DNA of 64,000 bases from an uncultured SAR86 cluster bacterium (GCA_902594545.1 CACJMO010000002.1:124001-188000); one strand, 5' to 3'; positions 36,544-45,580 are shown, counted from the first letter of the stretch. The notes: generated from the sequence alone by a model not told the origin. Translations and numbers: made by a program.

Positions 36544-37419
36544 TTAGTTGTTAGCCTTAGAGTCGTCCAGATATTTAAAGAAATCACTATCAGGATTTAT
36601 CAATAAGATATCAGACTTACTTCCAAAAGTTGATTGGTAAGCCTTTAAGCTTCTTGTGAAGTCGTAAAATTCGGGGTCTTTAGAATAAGCATTAGCGTAA
36701 GTTGCCGTAGCTATCGCATCCCCATTACCTTTGATCTCTTCAGCTTGCCTATATGCATCAGCAAGGATAATTGTTTTTTCTTTATCAGCCGTTGCTCTTA
36801 TTTTTTCCGCAACCTCATTACCTTGGGCCCTGAGTTCTTTGGCCAGCCTTTCCCTTTCAGTTCTCATCCTATTGTAGACAGAGTCACTTACCTCAGGCGG
36901 GAGGTCAATTTTCTTTACACGTAGATCAATTACTTGGACGCCCAGTTCAGCAACTGCAATAGCGTCTAATTGCAGGGTTAACTTATCCATAAGCTCATCC
37001 CTTTCTCCTGAGACAACTTCATTAACTGTTCTGGTACCGAACTCATTTCTCAAGCCAGCATCAACCCTTTGTATAAGAAGTCTTCTTAGTCTTTCTTCAT
37101 CTCCACCGGTTGTGGTGAAGTATTTTTCGACATCACTTACTCTCCACTTAACGAAGGAATCTACCGTGAGAGCTTTTTTTTCAGAAGTTAAATAGCTTTG
37201 AGGTGCGGCATCCAAAGTAAGGATTCTTGCATCAAATTTCTTTACAGAATTAACTACTGGAATTTTGAAGTGGAGTCCGGGAGGTACGTCTGCTTCTACG
37301 ATTTCACCAAATCTTAGCTTTACAGCCCTCTCAGTTTCTTTGACAACAAAGATTGATTGACTGATCAAAATAACGATCAGAACAAAGGCCGGGAATAATA
37401 TACGTTTTAGAGCATTCAT
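36544..37419 (-). CDS. hflC: HflC, SPFH-domain regulator of FtsH protease
   Basis: The 291-residue protein has an N-terminal transmembrane segment (residues 7-24) and an SPFH/band-7 domain, beginning KETERAVKLRFGEIVEADVPPGLHFKIPVV, exposed to the periplasm. HflK and HflC form a cage around FtsH and modulate membrane-protein turnover. Its start overlaps the hflK stop by one base. The small membrane gene yjeT (DUF2065), often between hflC and hisZ, is absent. Confidence 0.95.
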   Translation of the reverse strand: MNALKRILFPAFVLIVILISQSIFVVKETERAVKLRFGEIVEADVPPGLHFKIPVVNSVKKFDARILTLDAAPQSYLTSEKKALTVDSFVKWRVSDVEKYFTTTGGDEERLRRLLIQRVDAGLRNEFGTRTVNEVVSGERDELMDKLTLQLDAIAVAELGVQVIDLRVKKIDLPPEVSDSVYNRMRTERERLAKELRAQGNEVAEKIRATADKEKTIILADAYRQAEEIKGNGDAIATATYANAYSKDPEFYDFTRSLKAYQSTFGSKSDILLINPDSDFFKYLDDSKANN

Positions 37420-38546
37420 TATCTTCTTTCCTCTTGTCTGTTTCTTCTTCTAATTTCTTCTATAACTTCATTAGTTAAATCTCTAATGGAAGGATTATTT
37501 GCATTACCAGGTATGTTTAGGCTTTCTATACCTCTTGTAGATTCAGCAATTTTATCGAGCGGCAAATAAAGGATATTATTTCCTCCTTCAACATCTATCA
37601 TTACTTTAGTGCTGTTCGACATGACGCCTTGAATGGAATCTAGGTAAAGCCTGTTTCTGGTAACATCTGGAGCTTTCTGATATTCAGCTAGGAGCAGGTT
37701 AAATCGTGTTGCATCTCCTTCAGCTTCCGATACCACTTGTTCTTTATAAGCTTCTGCATCTTGCAACATTCTCTGTGCTTGACCTCTAGCTTCAGGTACA
37801 AGACCATTTGCATAAGTTTCAGCTTCATTTCTTGCTCTGACCTCATCCTCTCTAGCTTTGATAACGTCATCGAAAGCTTCCTGGACTTGATTAGGAGGAG
37901 AAGAGTCCTCTATGTTTACGATAACCACTTCAAGACCCGTATTGTATTTATCCAAGTATCTCTGCAGTCTAGTTTTAACCTCTTGAGCAATAAGTTCACG
38001 ACCCGTTGTCAGAGCATCATCCATGATTGATCCACCCACTACGTGTCTCAATGCACTTTCAGTTGCCTGGACAAGACTTGCATCGGCATCACGGATATCG
38101 AGAACATATTTTTGAGGATCACCTATTTGATACTGAACAGAAACAGTAACATCAACAATATTCTCATCCTTAGTAAGCATTAAAGCATCATGTCTGTGAG
38201 GCCTAACTCGGACAACGTCAACTATTTCCCAAGAATCGATTATTGGAGGATTCCATCTAAGTCCTGGGCCTTTAATTTCTTGGAACTTGCCCAATCTTAA
38301 GACTACCGACCTTTCCGCTTGTTCAACCTGATAGATTCCAAAACCTACCCAAGTTAAAACTAAGATACCAATTATGAGTGGCAGGCTTTTCATGCTAAAA
38401 CCTCCCCCTGAAGAGTCTCCTGAAGAGCCCCCTCCACCAAATAGAGAGTCAATTCTCTCTCTTACTTTTTTTATTACTTCATCGATCTCCGGAGGAGTAT
38501 CATTCCTTCCCCATGGATCTTTATTATCATTTCCATTCCAAGACAT
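37419..38546 (-). CDS. hflK: HflK, SPFH-domain regulator of FtsH protease
   Basis: The 375-residue partner of HflC begins with the Gly-rich cytoplasmic tail MSWNGNDNKDPWG, typical of HflK, then a transmembrane helix (about residues 53-72) and an SPFH domain starting YQVEQAERSVVLRLGKF. It lies directly after hflX with no gap and is translationally coupled to hflC. Confidence 0.95.
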   Translation of the reverse strand: MSWNGNDNKDPWGRNDTPPEIDEVIKKVRERIDSLFGGGGSSGDSSGGGFSMKSLPLIIGILVLTWVGFGIYQVEQAERSVVLRLGKFQEIKGPGLRWNPPIIDSWEIVDVVRVRPHRHDALMLTKDENIVDVTVSVQYQIGDPQKYVLDIRDADASLVQATESALRHVVGGSIMDDALTTGRELIAQEVKTRLQRYLDKYNTGLEVVIVNIEDSSPPNQVQEAFDDVIKAREDEVRARNEAETYANGLVPEARGQAQRMLQDAEAYKEQVVSEAEGDATRFNLLLAEYQKAPDVTRNRLYLDSIQGVMSNSTKVMIDVEGGNNILYLPLDKIAESTRGIESLNIPGNANNPSIRDLTNEVIEEIRRRNRQEERR

Positions 38547-39845
38547 TTATATTGCTTCCTGTGTTTGATTAGTGTCGATTAAGGTTACACCTTTTGTATT
38601 TAATAACTTTATGAGGTCATTTTGATAAGTTTCAAGATTTAATTCTATCAGACCTTGATCAGATATTCTCTCCTCTCTCACTCTACCAGAACTATATAGT
38701 TTAGCTCTAAGCCAGCCTAAATCTGAGTTTAGCGATATCCAGCTTTTGGTTAGTTTGCCATTAAGTTTTGTATTAATGGCTTCAAATAAACTCTCAAAAC
38801 CATCAAAAGTTTGAGAAGAAATCCAGATTTGATCTTGGTTTTGACTGGACAACATATCAAGATCGGACAAATCAAGCTTGTCACATTTATTATTGACCCT
38901 GATAAGTGGTTTATCTAACAATCCAAGCTCTTTAAGAATCTTATTCACTTCTTGAACTTTAAATCTGTGATCTTTATCCGAAATATCTACAACATGTAAC
39001 AAGAGATCTGCCGATCCAAGATCATCAAGAGTTGCCTTGAATGATTCTACTAGCTGAGTAGGCAAGTTAGATATAAAACCTACTGTATCTGAAAACAGTA
39101 TATCTCGCAGTTTAGGCATATCTGTTTTTCTTGTTACAGAATCCAAAGTAGCAAAAGGCTTATCTGCAGCATAAAGATTATTTTGAGTGAGGTAATTAAA
39201 TAAAGTGGTTTTACCAGCATTGGTGTATCCAACTAAGGCAACAACCCTGTCCTTTCCCTTTTTTCTTGCATAGCGATTCACCTCTTTTTGATTATGTGCT
39301 TTGTCTAAGCGTTTTTTAAGATTTTTTATTCTGTGACCTATTAACCTTCGGTCAGTTTCTAGCTGAGTCTCTCCTGGACCTCTAAGCCCTATTCCACCTT
39401 TTTGCCTCTCTAGATGACTCCATCCTCTAACAAGCCTTGTAGAAAGGTGGGTGAGTTGTGCAAGTTCTACTTGGAGTTTTCCAATGTGACTACTAGCTCT
39501 GGTAGCGAAAATATCTAGAATTAAGGAGGTTCTATCAAGCACTCTGGCTCCTAAATATTTTTCTAAATTTCTCTCTTGGGAGGGAGATAAATCCGTATTG
39601 AAGATAACTAGACTAGTCTTGAAAGACTTTACAAGTTGTTTGATCTCATCAACTTTCCCTTGTTTGATAAAATAATTTGGTGAGGGTCTGTCTACTTTCG
39701 CAGTTACTTCAGTACATACCTCAGTACCAGAAGATAAACACAACTCCTTAAACTCTTCTAAAGCTTCTAACTGAAGGTCTCTATTTAAAGAAAACCTATC
39801 TATATGGACAATTACGGACTTGGGTAGTACTTCTTCGCGAATCAT
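38547..39845 (-). CDS. hflX: GTPase HflX
   Basis: The 432-residue ribosome-associated GTPase splits stalled ribosomes. The G1 motif GYTNAGKTTLFN is near residues 203-214, followed by DTVGFI (G3) and NKCD (G4); the N-terminal HflX domain carries GGIGLRGPGETQLETDRR near 151-168. Its ATG overlaps the miaA stop (TAATG). In E. coli and most relatives hfq lies between these two genes; here there is no room for it. Confidence 0.95.
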   Translation of the reverse strand: MIREEVLPKSVIVHIDRFSLNRDLQLEALEEFKELCLSSGTEVCTEVTAKVDRPSPNYFIKQGKVDEIKQLVKSFKTSLVIFNTDLSPSQERNLEKYLGARVLDRTSLILDIFATRASSHIGKLQVELAQLTHLSTRLVRGWSHLERQKGGIGLRGPGETQLETDRRLIGHRIKNLKKRLDKAHNQKEVNRYARKKGKDRVVALVGYTNAGKTTLFNYLTQNNLYAADKPFATLDSVTRKTDMPKLRDILFSDTVGFISNLPTQLVESFKATLDDLGSADLLLHVVDISDKDHRFKVQEVNKILKELGLLDKPLIRVNNKCDKLDLSDLDMLSSQNQDQIWISSQTFDGFESLFEAINTKLNGKLTKSWISLNSDLGWLRAKLYSSGRVREERISDQGLIELNLETYQNDLIKLLNTKGVTLIDTNQTQEAI

Positions 39846-40780
39846 TAATGGTGGGTGATTAAATCTTGAACTATTTGAGATAAGTTTGGTTGAGTCTCTA
39901 AAAAATTTATATTTTGCCAGCTCTTTAGCCAGGTCATTTGTCTTTTCGAAAGTTGTCTAGTTGAGTTTATTGCCTTTGTTATCATAACATCAAGACTCAC
40001 TTCACCATCCAAAAATTCACAAACTTGCCTGTATCCGACGCTCTTCATTGACTGAGATTCTTTACTCATTCCTTCAAGGTTAAGAATATTTTCTACTTCT
40101 TGGACCAAGCCCTCTTCAATCATCTTCTTAAACCTGATTGCAATTTTTTCCCTGTGAGAGTTTTTATCATCTGGTCGGATGGCGAATTGAAGTAAATTTG
40201 AAGAACTTATTGTCTTATCTATAACTTTTTGATGTTGTTTTTGTAATTCAGAAAATTTCTTACCAGTCGCTTTAAAAACCTCAATAGCACGTTTTATTCG
40301 TTGAGTATCATTTTTATGAATTTTAGCTGCTGATTCCTCATCAATTTCACTAAGGTATTTATGCATTTTTTCATTTCCATTAAGAGAAAACTCGTTCTCT
40401 AAATCAATTCTTAGCTCTTTCTCAACTGAGGGTAAATTTGAAATTCCATGGATTAAGTGGTCAAAATACATCATGGTTCCACCAACAAGAATGGGCAACT
40501 TATTGCTTTCAAAGGCATCTTTTATGGATCTAATACAGTCTCTTTGGAATCTAGCCGTAGAGTAGTTTTCTTGCGGATCTAAGATATCAACCAGATCATG
40601 AGGATAGGATTTTAAAGTATCAGGGTTAGGCTTTCCGCTCCCTATATCAAGAAATTTATAAATTTGAACAGAGTCTACACTGATAATTTTGACTGGCATC
40701 TTGTCAGAAAGCTGCATTGCAAGATCTGTCTTACCTATGGCTGTTGGGCCCATGATAGTTACAATTAATTTCTTTTCCAC
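39845..40780 (-). CDS. miaA: tRNA dimethylallyltransferase
   Basis: The 311-residue enzyme adds dimethylallyl to A37 of tRNAs reading codons that start with U, using the isoprenoid DMAPP. The P-loop GPTAIGKTDLA is at residues 11-21, SVDSVQIYK follows near 35, and the QRIKRAIEVFKATGK region is near 161-175. It is the first gene of the miaA-hflX-hflK-hflC-hisZ-purA run, with a terminator of the upstream amt operon 25 bases before its start. Confidence 0.95.
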   Translation of the reverse strand: MEKKLIVTIMGPTAIGKTDLAMQLSDKMPVKIISVDSVQIYKFLDIGSGKPNPDTLKSYPHDLVDILDPQENYSTARFQRDCIRSIKDAFESNKLPILVGGTMMYFDHLIHGISNLPSVEKELRIDLENEFSLNGNEKMHKYLSEIDEESAAKIHKNDTQRIKRAIEVFKATGKKFSELQKQHQKVIDKTISSSNLLQFAIRPDDKNSHREKIAIRFKKMIEEGLVQEVENILNLEGMSKESQSMKSVGYRQVCEFLDGEVSLDVMITKAINSTRQLSKRQMTWLKSWQNINFLETQPNLSQIVQDLITHH

Positions 40781-40805
40781 CGGACATATGATAGTTGATT
40801 GCGGA

Positions 40806-40841
40806 CAAAAAAAACCGGCCTTTAGGCCGGTTATTTTTTTT
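40806..40841 (-). terminator. Rho-independent terminator after the first amt gene
   Basis: AACCGGCC-TTTA-GGCCGGTT (40813-40832) forms a perfect 8-bp GC-rich stem with a 4-base loop. On the minus strand, the direction of amt, a run of eight T follows the stem. The plus-strand side is also T-rich, so it could work in both directions. It separates the glnK-amt operon from miaA. Confidence 0.88.
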
Positions 40842-40848
40842 GCTTAAT

Positions 40849-42126
40849 TTAGGCTAAGTCGTATCCTCTTTCTTCGTGCTCAACAACATCTAGTCCTTCG
40901 TACTCTTCTTCTTCTGTTACCCTAAGAGCCGTGAAAGATCCTATAAATTTCAAAATCACCCATGATGCAATAGCTGTCCATAGACCTATAACCACAATCC
41001 CTTTGAGTTGAATCATTAGTTGCTCCATTGGTACCCATTCTTCTCCAGCACTGGAGCCTAAAAAGCCTCCCTGAACTCCAAGGAAGCTGACCATAATAAT
41101 ACCAATTATTCCACCTACTCCATGAACAGGGAACACATCTAGTGAGTCATCTATTCCAAATACACCTTTTACAGCTTGGGTTGCGTAAAAACAAATAGAT
41201 CCTGCCATTAGTCCGATTAAAAGAGCTCCTTCAGGCCCAACACTTCCAGCTGCAGGAGTAATGGTAGCTAAACCAGCAACCATACCGGTTGCGATTCCTA
41301 CAATTGTTGGCTTTCCACCTTTGATCCACTCAATTGCCATCCAAGTTAAAGCCCCTGTTGCAGCACTGATATGAGTGACCAACATTGCCATTCCTGCTAA
41401 TCCATCAGCTGCCCATGAACTACCTGCATTGAATCCAAACCATCCTACCCATAGCATGGCAGCTCCAGTAACGACCATAGTTCTATTATGAGGAGGCATT
41501 GCAGTTGATGGAAATCCCTTTCTGGGTCCGAGAACTACGGCAATTACTAAAGCTCCTACTCCACAGGTTAAGTGAACTACTAATCCTCCAGCAAAATCTT
41601 TGACATCTCCGAGATAACCTCCTCCCCAAATCATATGGCAAGCAGGTATATAGACAGCCGTAAACCATAGAAGAGAAAAAAGGCACATTGCTCCAAACTT
41701 CATTCTTTCAGCAAATGCTCCAACAACTAGAGCTGGGGTAATGATTGCAAATGTCATCTGGAAGATGACAAATAAAGAATGAGGCATGGTAGTACCGGGT
41801 GCTAAAGTATCTCTTCCTATTCCGCTCAAAAAGAATGCGCTAGTACCACCAATAAATGCATTTCCCTCTGTAAAAGCTAGACTGTAGCCATAAACTACCC
41901 AAGCTACAGAAACAATACAAGCTATCGCAAAGCATTGCATGAGAACTGAAATAGCATTTTTACTTCTTACGAGACCTGCATAGAAGAGAGAAAGTCCGGG
42001 TAAGGTCATGAATAATACTAACGCTGTAGATGTTAGTATCCACGCAGTATCACCTGAGTTAAGTTCATCTGCAGAAATTCCTACAGAAAAAATAGCCGCT
42101 GAAATAAGAAATAACTTTTTCATCAT
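40849..42126 (-). CDS. amt: Ammonium transporter (AmtB type), first copy
   Basis: The 425-residue channel moves ammonium into the cell. It has a cleavable-looking signal sequence (MMKKLFLISAAIFSVGISA), as E. coli AmtB does, and about 11 transmembrane helices. FYAGLVRSKNAISVLMQC and the MIWGGGYLGD and FPVHGVGGIIG segments (twin-histidine pore) are typical of the family. It is 14 bases downstream of its own glnK, which gates it by insertion of the T-loop. Confidence 0.94.
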   Translation of the reverse strand: MMKKLFLISAAIFSVGISADELNSGDTAWILTSTALVLFMTLPGLSLFYAGLVRSKNAISVLMQCFAIACIVSVAWVVYGYSLAFTEGNAFIGGTSAFFLSGIGRDTLAPGTTMPHSLFVIFQMTFAIITPALVVGAFAERMKFGAMCLFSLLWFTAVYIPACHMIWGGGYLGDVKDFAGGLVVHLTCGVGALVIAVVLGPRKGFPSTAMPPHNRTMVVTGAAMLWVGWFGFNAGSSWAADGLAGMAMLVTHISAATGALTWMAIEWIKGGKPTIVGIATGMVAGLATITPAAGSVGPEGALLIGLMAGSICFYATQAVKGVFGIDDSLDVFPVHGVGGIIGIIMVSFLGVQGGFLGSSAGEEWVPMEQLMIQLKGIVVIGLWTAIASWVILKFIGSFTALRVTEEEEYEGLDVVEHEERGYDLA

Positions 42127-42140
42127 AGTCTCACCTATAG

Positions 42141-42488
<348 letters not shown>

Positions 42489-42558
42489 CTAAATATTAGT
42501 CTTAACACTATAGATTGATTTAACTGTCTTTAAAATAGAAAACCACCTGTAAGGAATT

Positions 42559-42576
42559 ATGCAACTTCAGTGCCAA
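42559..42576 (-). promoter_or_regulatory. Sigma-54 promoter of the first glnK-amt operon
   Basis: On the minus strand the sequence is TTGGCACTGAAGTTGCAT, with GG and GC separated by exactly 10 bases and matching the TGGCAC-N5-TTGC consensus in all key positions. It lies 80 bases upstream of glnK. A promoter of this class needs RpoN and an enhancer-binding activator, normally NtrC for glnK genes. Confidence 0.85.
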
Positions 42577-42648
42577 AAAGAGTTAAATCGTTAAGTTACT
42601 GTTTTTTTAGGGTTTTTTAGGGATAATAGGTATTTATAAGAGGAAATA

Positions 42649-42675
42649 TGGTGCAGCTATAAATAAACTGCACCA
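42649..42675 (-). terminator. Hairpin downstream of the duplicated-domain lipoprotein gene
   Basis: TGGTGCAG and CTGCACCA (8-bp perfect arms, 11-base loop) lie just after the stop of the lipoprotein gene, which supports a terminator, although the following tail (ATATTTCC) is only moderately T-rich. The arms are also the NtrC half-site sequence, but in the outward order, and they sit about 75-100 bases upstream of the sigma-54 promoter, so a regulatory role is an alternative. The remaining gap between this hairpin and glnK holds only the promoter. Confidence 0.4.
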
Positions 42676-42691
42676 AAAAGTAACATTTTAC

Positions 42692-43504
42692 CTAGATTTG
42701 AGGTGTTCTAAATGGAGATGAGTCAAATAGTAACATTTCACTACAATCTGGTTGAGGCCCTTCTATTGAAGGCGCAGTCTCAGCGAACATTCTATTACCT
42801 AATTCTCTAGATTCCTCTGAATCCCAAAAATGATGAAAAGCATAGTCATATGGACCCACTGAAGAACCGGCTATTGGTGTTTCAAAATCAGGGACATGAA
42901 TTGTATAGAAATATGGCGATCCACTGCCCGAAGATTCTTGTGCTGCATTTAACCAGTTGTTGTAAGTGTCTAAGCCGTCTAATAGCTCTGCTTCACCGAA
43001 CGAATCTGTATAACTGCAAAACATAAAACCTACTACTCCTCCTGGGTCAGTATCTTGAGCAGTAGCAGTTCGATATACGTTTACATCAAAACCATAATTA
43101 GCTTCCTCTCCATTGTCAGAAGCGCCGCATGAGATTATGTTACTTGTCTTTTCTGTCCAAGCATCAGCTGGACCTTCTATCCATTCTTTCCAACCTTTGT
43201 TTGCCTGCTCTTTTGATTCCCATACTAGTGTCCACATGCCGTCATAAAGATCTGTCTCAGTTCTTGGGACTAGTCCTACTGACATAGGAACAGCTGTTTC
43301 CAAACCATCTAAAATATCATTCCATTCAACTAATAACTCGGCGAAAGACTCTTGTGAGATGTCAGGCCCGAAATCGCAGAATAAATATTCAACGTATGCA
43401 GTATCAAGTGCTGATTGCGCAATATCAATTTCTCTTCTTTCCTCTGCACATGAGATAGCAAAAATTGAAATTACTACAAAAGCTAGGATTTTATTTTTTA
43501 ACAT
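42692..43504 (-). CDS. Lipoprotein with two tandem repeats of an unknown domain
   Basis: The 270-residue protein has a lipobox (FAISC, lipidated Cys19). Repeat 1 (about 37-145) and repeat 2 (about 157-266) share a start with Tyr/Phe-Leu/Met-Phe-Cys (Cys43, Cys163), a YD-x5-7-W(E/D)S-x-E segment (near 87-99 and 219-231) and a late cysteine (Cys126, Cys254). An ancient internal duplication with one disulfide per repeat is likely. The size suggests two ferredoxin-like barrels, but I do not recognise the family. It lies between the two glnK-amt operons. Confidence 0.7.
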   Translation of the reverse strand: MLKNKILAFVVISIFAISCAEERREIDIAQSALDTAYVEYLFCDFGPDISQESFAELLVEWNDILDGLETAVPMSVGLVPRTETDLYDGMWTLVWESKEQANKGWKEWIEGPADAWTEKTSNIISCGASDNGEEANYGFDVNVYRTATAQDTDPGGVVGFMFCSYTDSFGEAELLDGLDTYNNWLNAAQESSGSGSPYFYTIHVPDFETPIAGSSVGPYDYAFHHFWDSEESRELGNRMFAETAPSIEGPQPDCSEMLLFDSSPFRTPQI

Positions 43505-43537
43505 ATATTTTCTCCCTTTTTATTATTGTACAGATTA

Positions 43538-43720
43538 TTATTGTACAGAAACTTTGGAGCCTTCTATAAAGCTCATAATATCTTCTGCTTTATAAAGGAT
43601 CTTACCCTCTATTTTGTAGTAGCATGGACCTTTGTCCTCTCTTCTCCATGCTTCTAATGTTCTTTCGCTGCACATCAAGATTTGAGCAGCCTCTTTAGGT
43701 TTGATTAGTTTTATATCCAT
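43538..43720 (-). CDS. Small helix-turn-helix DNA-binding protein (excisionase/MerR-like)
   Basis: From the ATG at 43720 the protein has 60 residues: LIKPKEAAQILMCSERTLEAWRREDKGPCYYKIEGKILYKAEDIMSFI is a winged HTH of the excisionase-like class (often called HTH_17). Met codons at 43744 and 43792 would give longer forms, but the latter would start inside a terminator hairpin. It ends 33 bases before the lipoprotein gene. A regulator of that gene is a plausible inference; no integrase or phage gene is nearby. Confidence 0.65.
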   Translation of the reverse strand: MDIKLIKPKEAAQILMCSERTLEAWRREDKGPCYYKIEGKILYKAEDIMSFIEGSKVSVQ

Positions 43721-43780
43721 AATTTTCTTTGAGTTAACATCCATGTATTTTGAGTAAATCCTTTTACACTCAAACGGAAA

Positions 43781-43806
43781 AGGGCAATCCAATTAAGGAT
43801 TGCCCT
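43781..43806 (-). terminator. Rho-independent terminator after the second amt gene
   Basis: AGGGCAATCC and GGATTGCCCT make a perfect 10-bp stem with a 6-base loop (AATTAA). On the minus strand TTTTCCGTTT follows, and on the plus strand ATTTTTATT, so it may stop transcription both ways. It lies 41 bases after the amt stop. Confidence 0.8.
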
Positions 43807-43847
43807 ATTTTTATTATGTACATCAGATGACATAATCGAACGCAGCA

Positions 43848-45071
43848 TTACTTAAAGTCTGGATAAGCCTCTACACCAATCTCAGCTTTATCTAGACCTA
43901 GATCCTCATCTTCTTCAGAAGCTCTAATTCCGACAACTGAGTCTAGTATTTTCAATACTATGAAGCTTGTAACAAAGACCCAAGCGAATATGATTAAAGC
44001 ACCGAGGAATTGAGTTCCGAATGCACCCGCACCCGATAATGGGGTAGCCATGATTCCCCATATTCCAACAGTACCATGAGCTGAAATAGCTCCTACGGGA
44101 TCATCTATCTTTAATTTTGTATCTAGTATGATCACAGAGAAATATACAATTACACCACCAATGAGTCCGATAAAGGTTGCTAAACCTCCGGTAGGTGTAT
44201 CAGGAGCAGCTGTTATTGCTACCAAACCGGCTATTGCACCATTGATTGCCATCGTAACATCAGCTTTACCACTAAATATTTTACTAGCGAACAATGCACC
44301 TAGTACTCCGCCAGCTGCAGCCATGTTAGTATTCAAAAACACCTGTCCAACTGCAATAGCATCTGCAGCAGTGTTAATGGCTAGTTGAGATCCGCCATTG
44401 AATCCAAACCAACCTAACCATAGTACTAAAGCACCGAGTGCAGCTATGGGGATATTTGATCCAGGTATTGCGTAAACTGATCCATCTGCACCATATTTGC
44501 CTCTTCTAGCGCCTAGTATAGAGACAGCTGCCAGAGCTGCTGCAGCACCACAAAGGTGAACTACACCTGATCCAGCGAAGTCAGTATATCCAAGAGCATC
44601 AAGGCCGCCACCGCCCCATTTCCAGTAGCCTTGAACAGGATAAATAAAACCTGTCAGGACAACCGCAAAGGCGAAGAATGGCAGTAGTTTCATTCTCTCG
44701 GCTACAGCACCTGAAACAATTGACATTGCCGTAGCAACAAAAACTACCTGGAAGAAGAAATCAGAGCCTTCAGAGTATGAGCCGTAACTCATGTCTTGAT
44801 CACCCATACCTAGTCCTAGGTAAGATAAACTAAAGCCAGGAACCCAAGCAGATATTGCTGAGTCTCCGGGGTACATGATAAAGAAACCACACACCAAATA
44901 CATTACACATGCTATCGAGAAAAGACCTAAGTTCTTGGTCACAATCTCGGCAGCGTTTTTTGACCTTACCAATCCAGCTTCTAACATAGTGAAACCTGCG
45001 GCCATCCACATGACAAGCGCTCCACTCATTAGAAGGTAAAAGGTATTAAGCGCAAATTCTAATTCTGTCAT
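43848..45071 (-). CDS. amt: Ammonium transporter, second copy
   Basis: The 407-residue transporter has no separate signal peptide but opens with a helix containing AAGFTMLEAGLVRSKNAAEI, the family signature. GYWKWGGGGLDALGYTDFAGSGVVHLCGAAAALA near 148-181 and AISAHGTVGIWG near 311-322 carry the pore histidines. It differs strongly from the first copy and belongs to another Amt branch, so the pair may differ in affinity. It is 15 bases after its own glnK. Confidence 0.93.
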   Translation of the reverse strand: MTELEFALNTFYLLMSGALVMWMAAGFTMLEAGLVRSKNAAEIVTKNLGLFSIACVMYLVCGFFIMYPGDSAISAWVPGFSLSYLGLGMGDQDMSYGSYSEGSDFFFQVVFVATAMSIVSGAVAERMKLLPFFAFAVVLTGFIYPVQGYWKWGGGGLDALGYTDFAGSGVVHLCGAAAALAAVSILGARRGKYGADGSVYAIPGSNIPIAALGALVLWLGWFGFNGGSQLAINTAADAIAVGQVFLNTNMAAAGGVLGALFASKIFSGKADVTMAINGAIAGLVAITAAPDTPTGGLATFIGLIGGVIVYFSVIILDTKLKIDDPVGAISAHGTVGIWGIMATPLSGAGAFGTQFLGALIIFAWVFVTSFIVLKILDSVVGIRASEEDEDLGLDKAEIGVEAYPDFK

Positions 45072-45086
45072 TTTTTCTCCTTAAAT

Positions 45087-45425
45087 TTATAGCGCGTCTT
45101 CATTGAGATCACCTGTTCTGATTCGAACAAGTTGATTTAGATCTACAACAAAAATCTTTCCATCACCTATTTTGTTTGAATTTGCAGAAGTACTTATAGC
45201 TTCTACTACCTCATCAGCTTTATCGTCGGATACAGCGATTTCGATTTTCGTTTTTGGAAGTAAATCGACTTCGTATTCAGATCCTCTGTAAAGCTCCGTA
45301 TGGCCCTTTTGTCTGCCATAACCTTTTACGTCTGTGACTGTTAGACCTGTAACACCTACAGAAAGAAGTGCTTCTCTAACCTCATCAAGCTTAAAGGGTT
45401 TAATAACTGCTGTTATTAACTTCAT
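45087..45425 (-). CDS. glnK: Nitrogen regulatory protein P-II, second copy
   Basis: I start at the ATG at 45425, which has a perfect AAGGAG ribosome site and gives the same 112-residue length as the first copy; a longer frame to 45470 would run into the sigma-54 promoter. Tyr51 in the T-loop ([13 protein letters not shown]) and GDGKIFV are intact. It closely resembles the first copy (same N- and C-terminal segments), so the two may form mixed trimers. It forms an operon with amt at 43848. Confidence 0.95.
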   Translation of the reverse strand: MKLITAVIKPFKLDEVREALLSVGVTGLTVTDVKGYGRQKGHTELYRGSEYEVDLLPKTKIEIAVSDDKADEVVEAISTSANSNKIGDGKIFVVDLNQLVRIRTGDLNEDAL

Positions 45426-45464
45426 TATTTTCTCCTTAAATTTTAGAAAAATACAAAATGTATA

Positions 45465-45482
45465 ATGCAATCTCTATGCCAA
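45465..45482 (-). promoter_or_regulatory. Sigma-54 promoter of the second glnK-amt operon
   Basis: On the minus strand TTGGCATAGAGATTGCAT has GG and GC separated by 10 bases and fits the -24/-12 consensus. It is 40 bases upstream of the preferred glnK start, closer than in the first operon. The rest of the 155-base gap up to waaA shows no clear enhancer dyad or gene. Confidence 0.85.
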
Positions 45483-45580
45483 ATAAATTTTCGTAAATTC
45501 AAGAGTAAATTAGTGAATTTCTTATTCTGATGTTCTATGAATGTGCTAAAAAAGAATAGAAAGCTCTAGAATCGAGCAAT

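Noticed and set aside
43538-43792. Phage or integrated element suggested by the excisionase-like HTH
   Set aside because: No integrase, attachment repeat or other phage gene is nearby; small HTH proteins of this class also occur as chromosomal regulators.
45426-45470. Longer start for the second glnK
   Set aside because: The extra 15 residues are not found in P-II proteins and their codons overlap the sigma-54 promoter; ATG at 45425 has AAGGAG.
45550-45578. Possible terminator after waaA
   Set aside because: The stem is only about 4 base pairs (GCTC/GAGC); the T-rich stretch alone is not enough.
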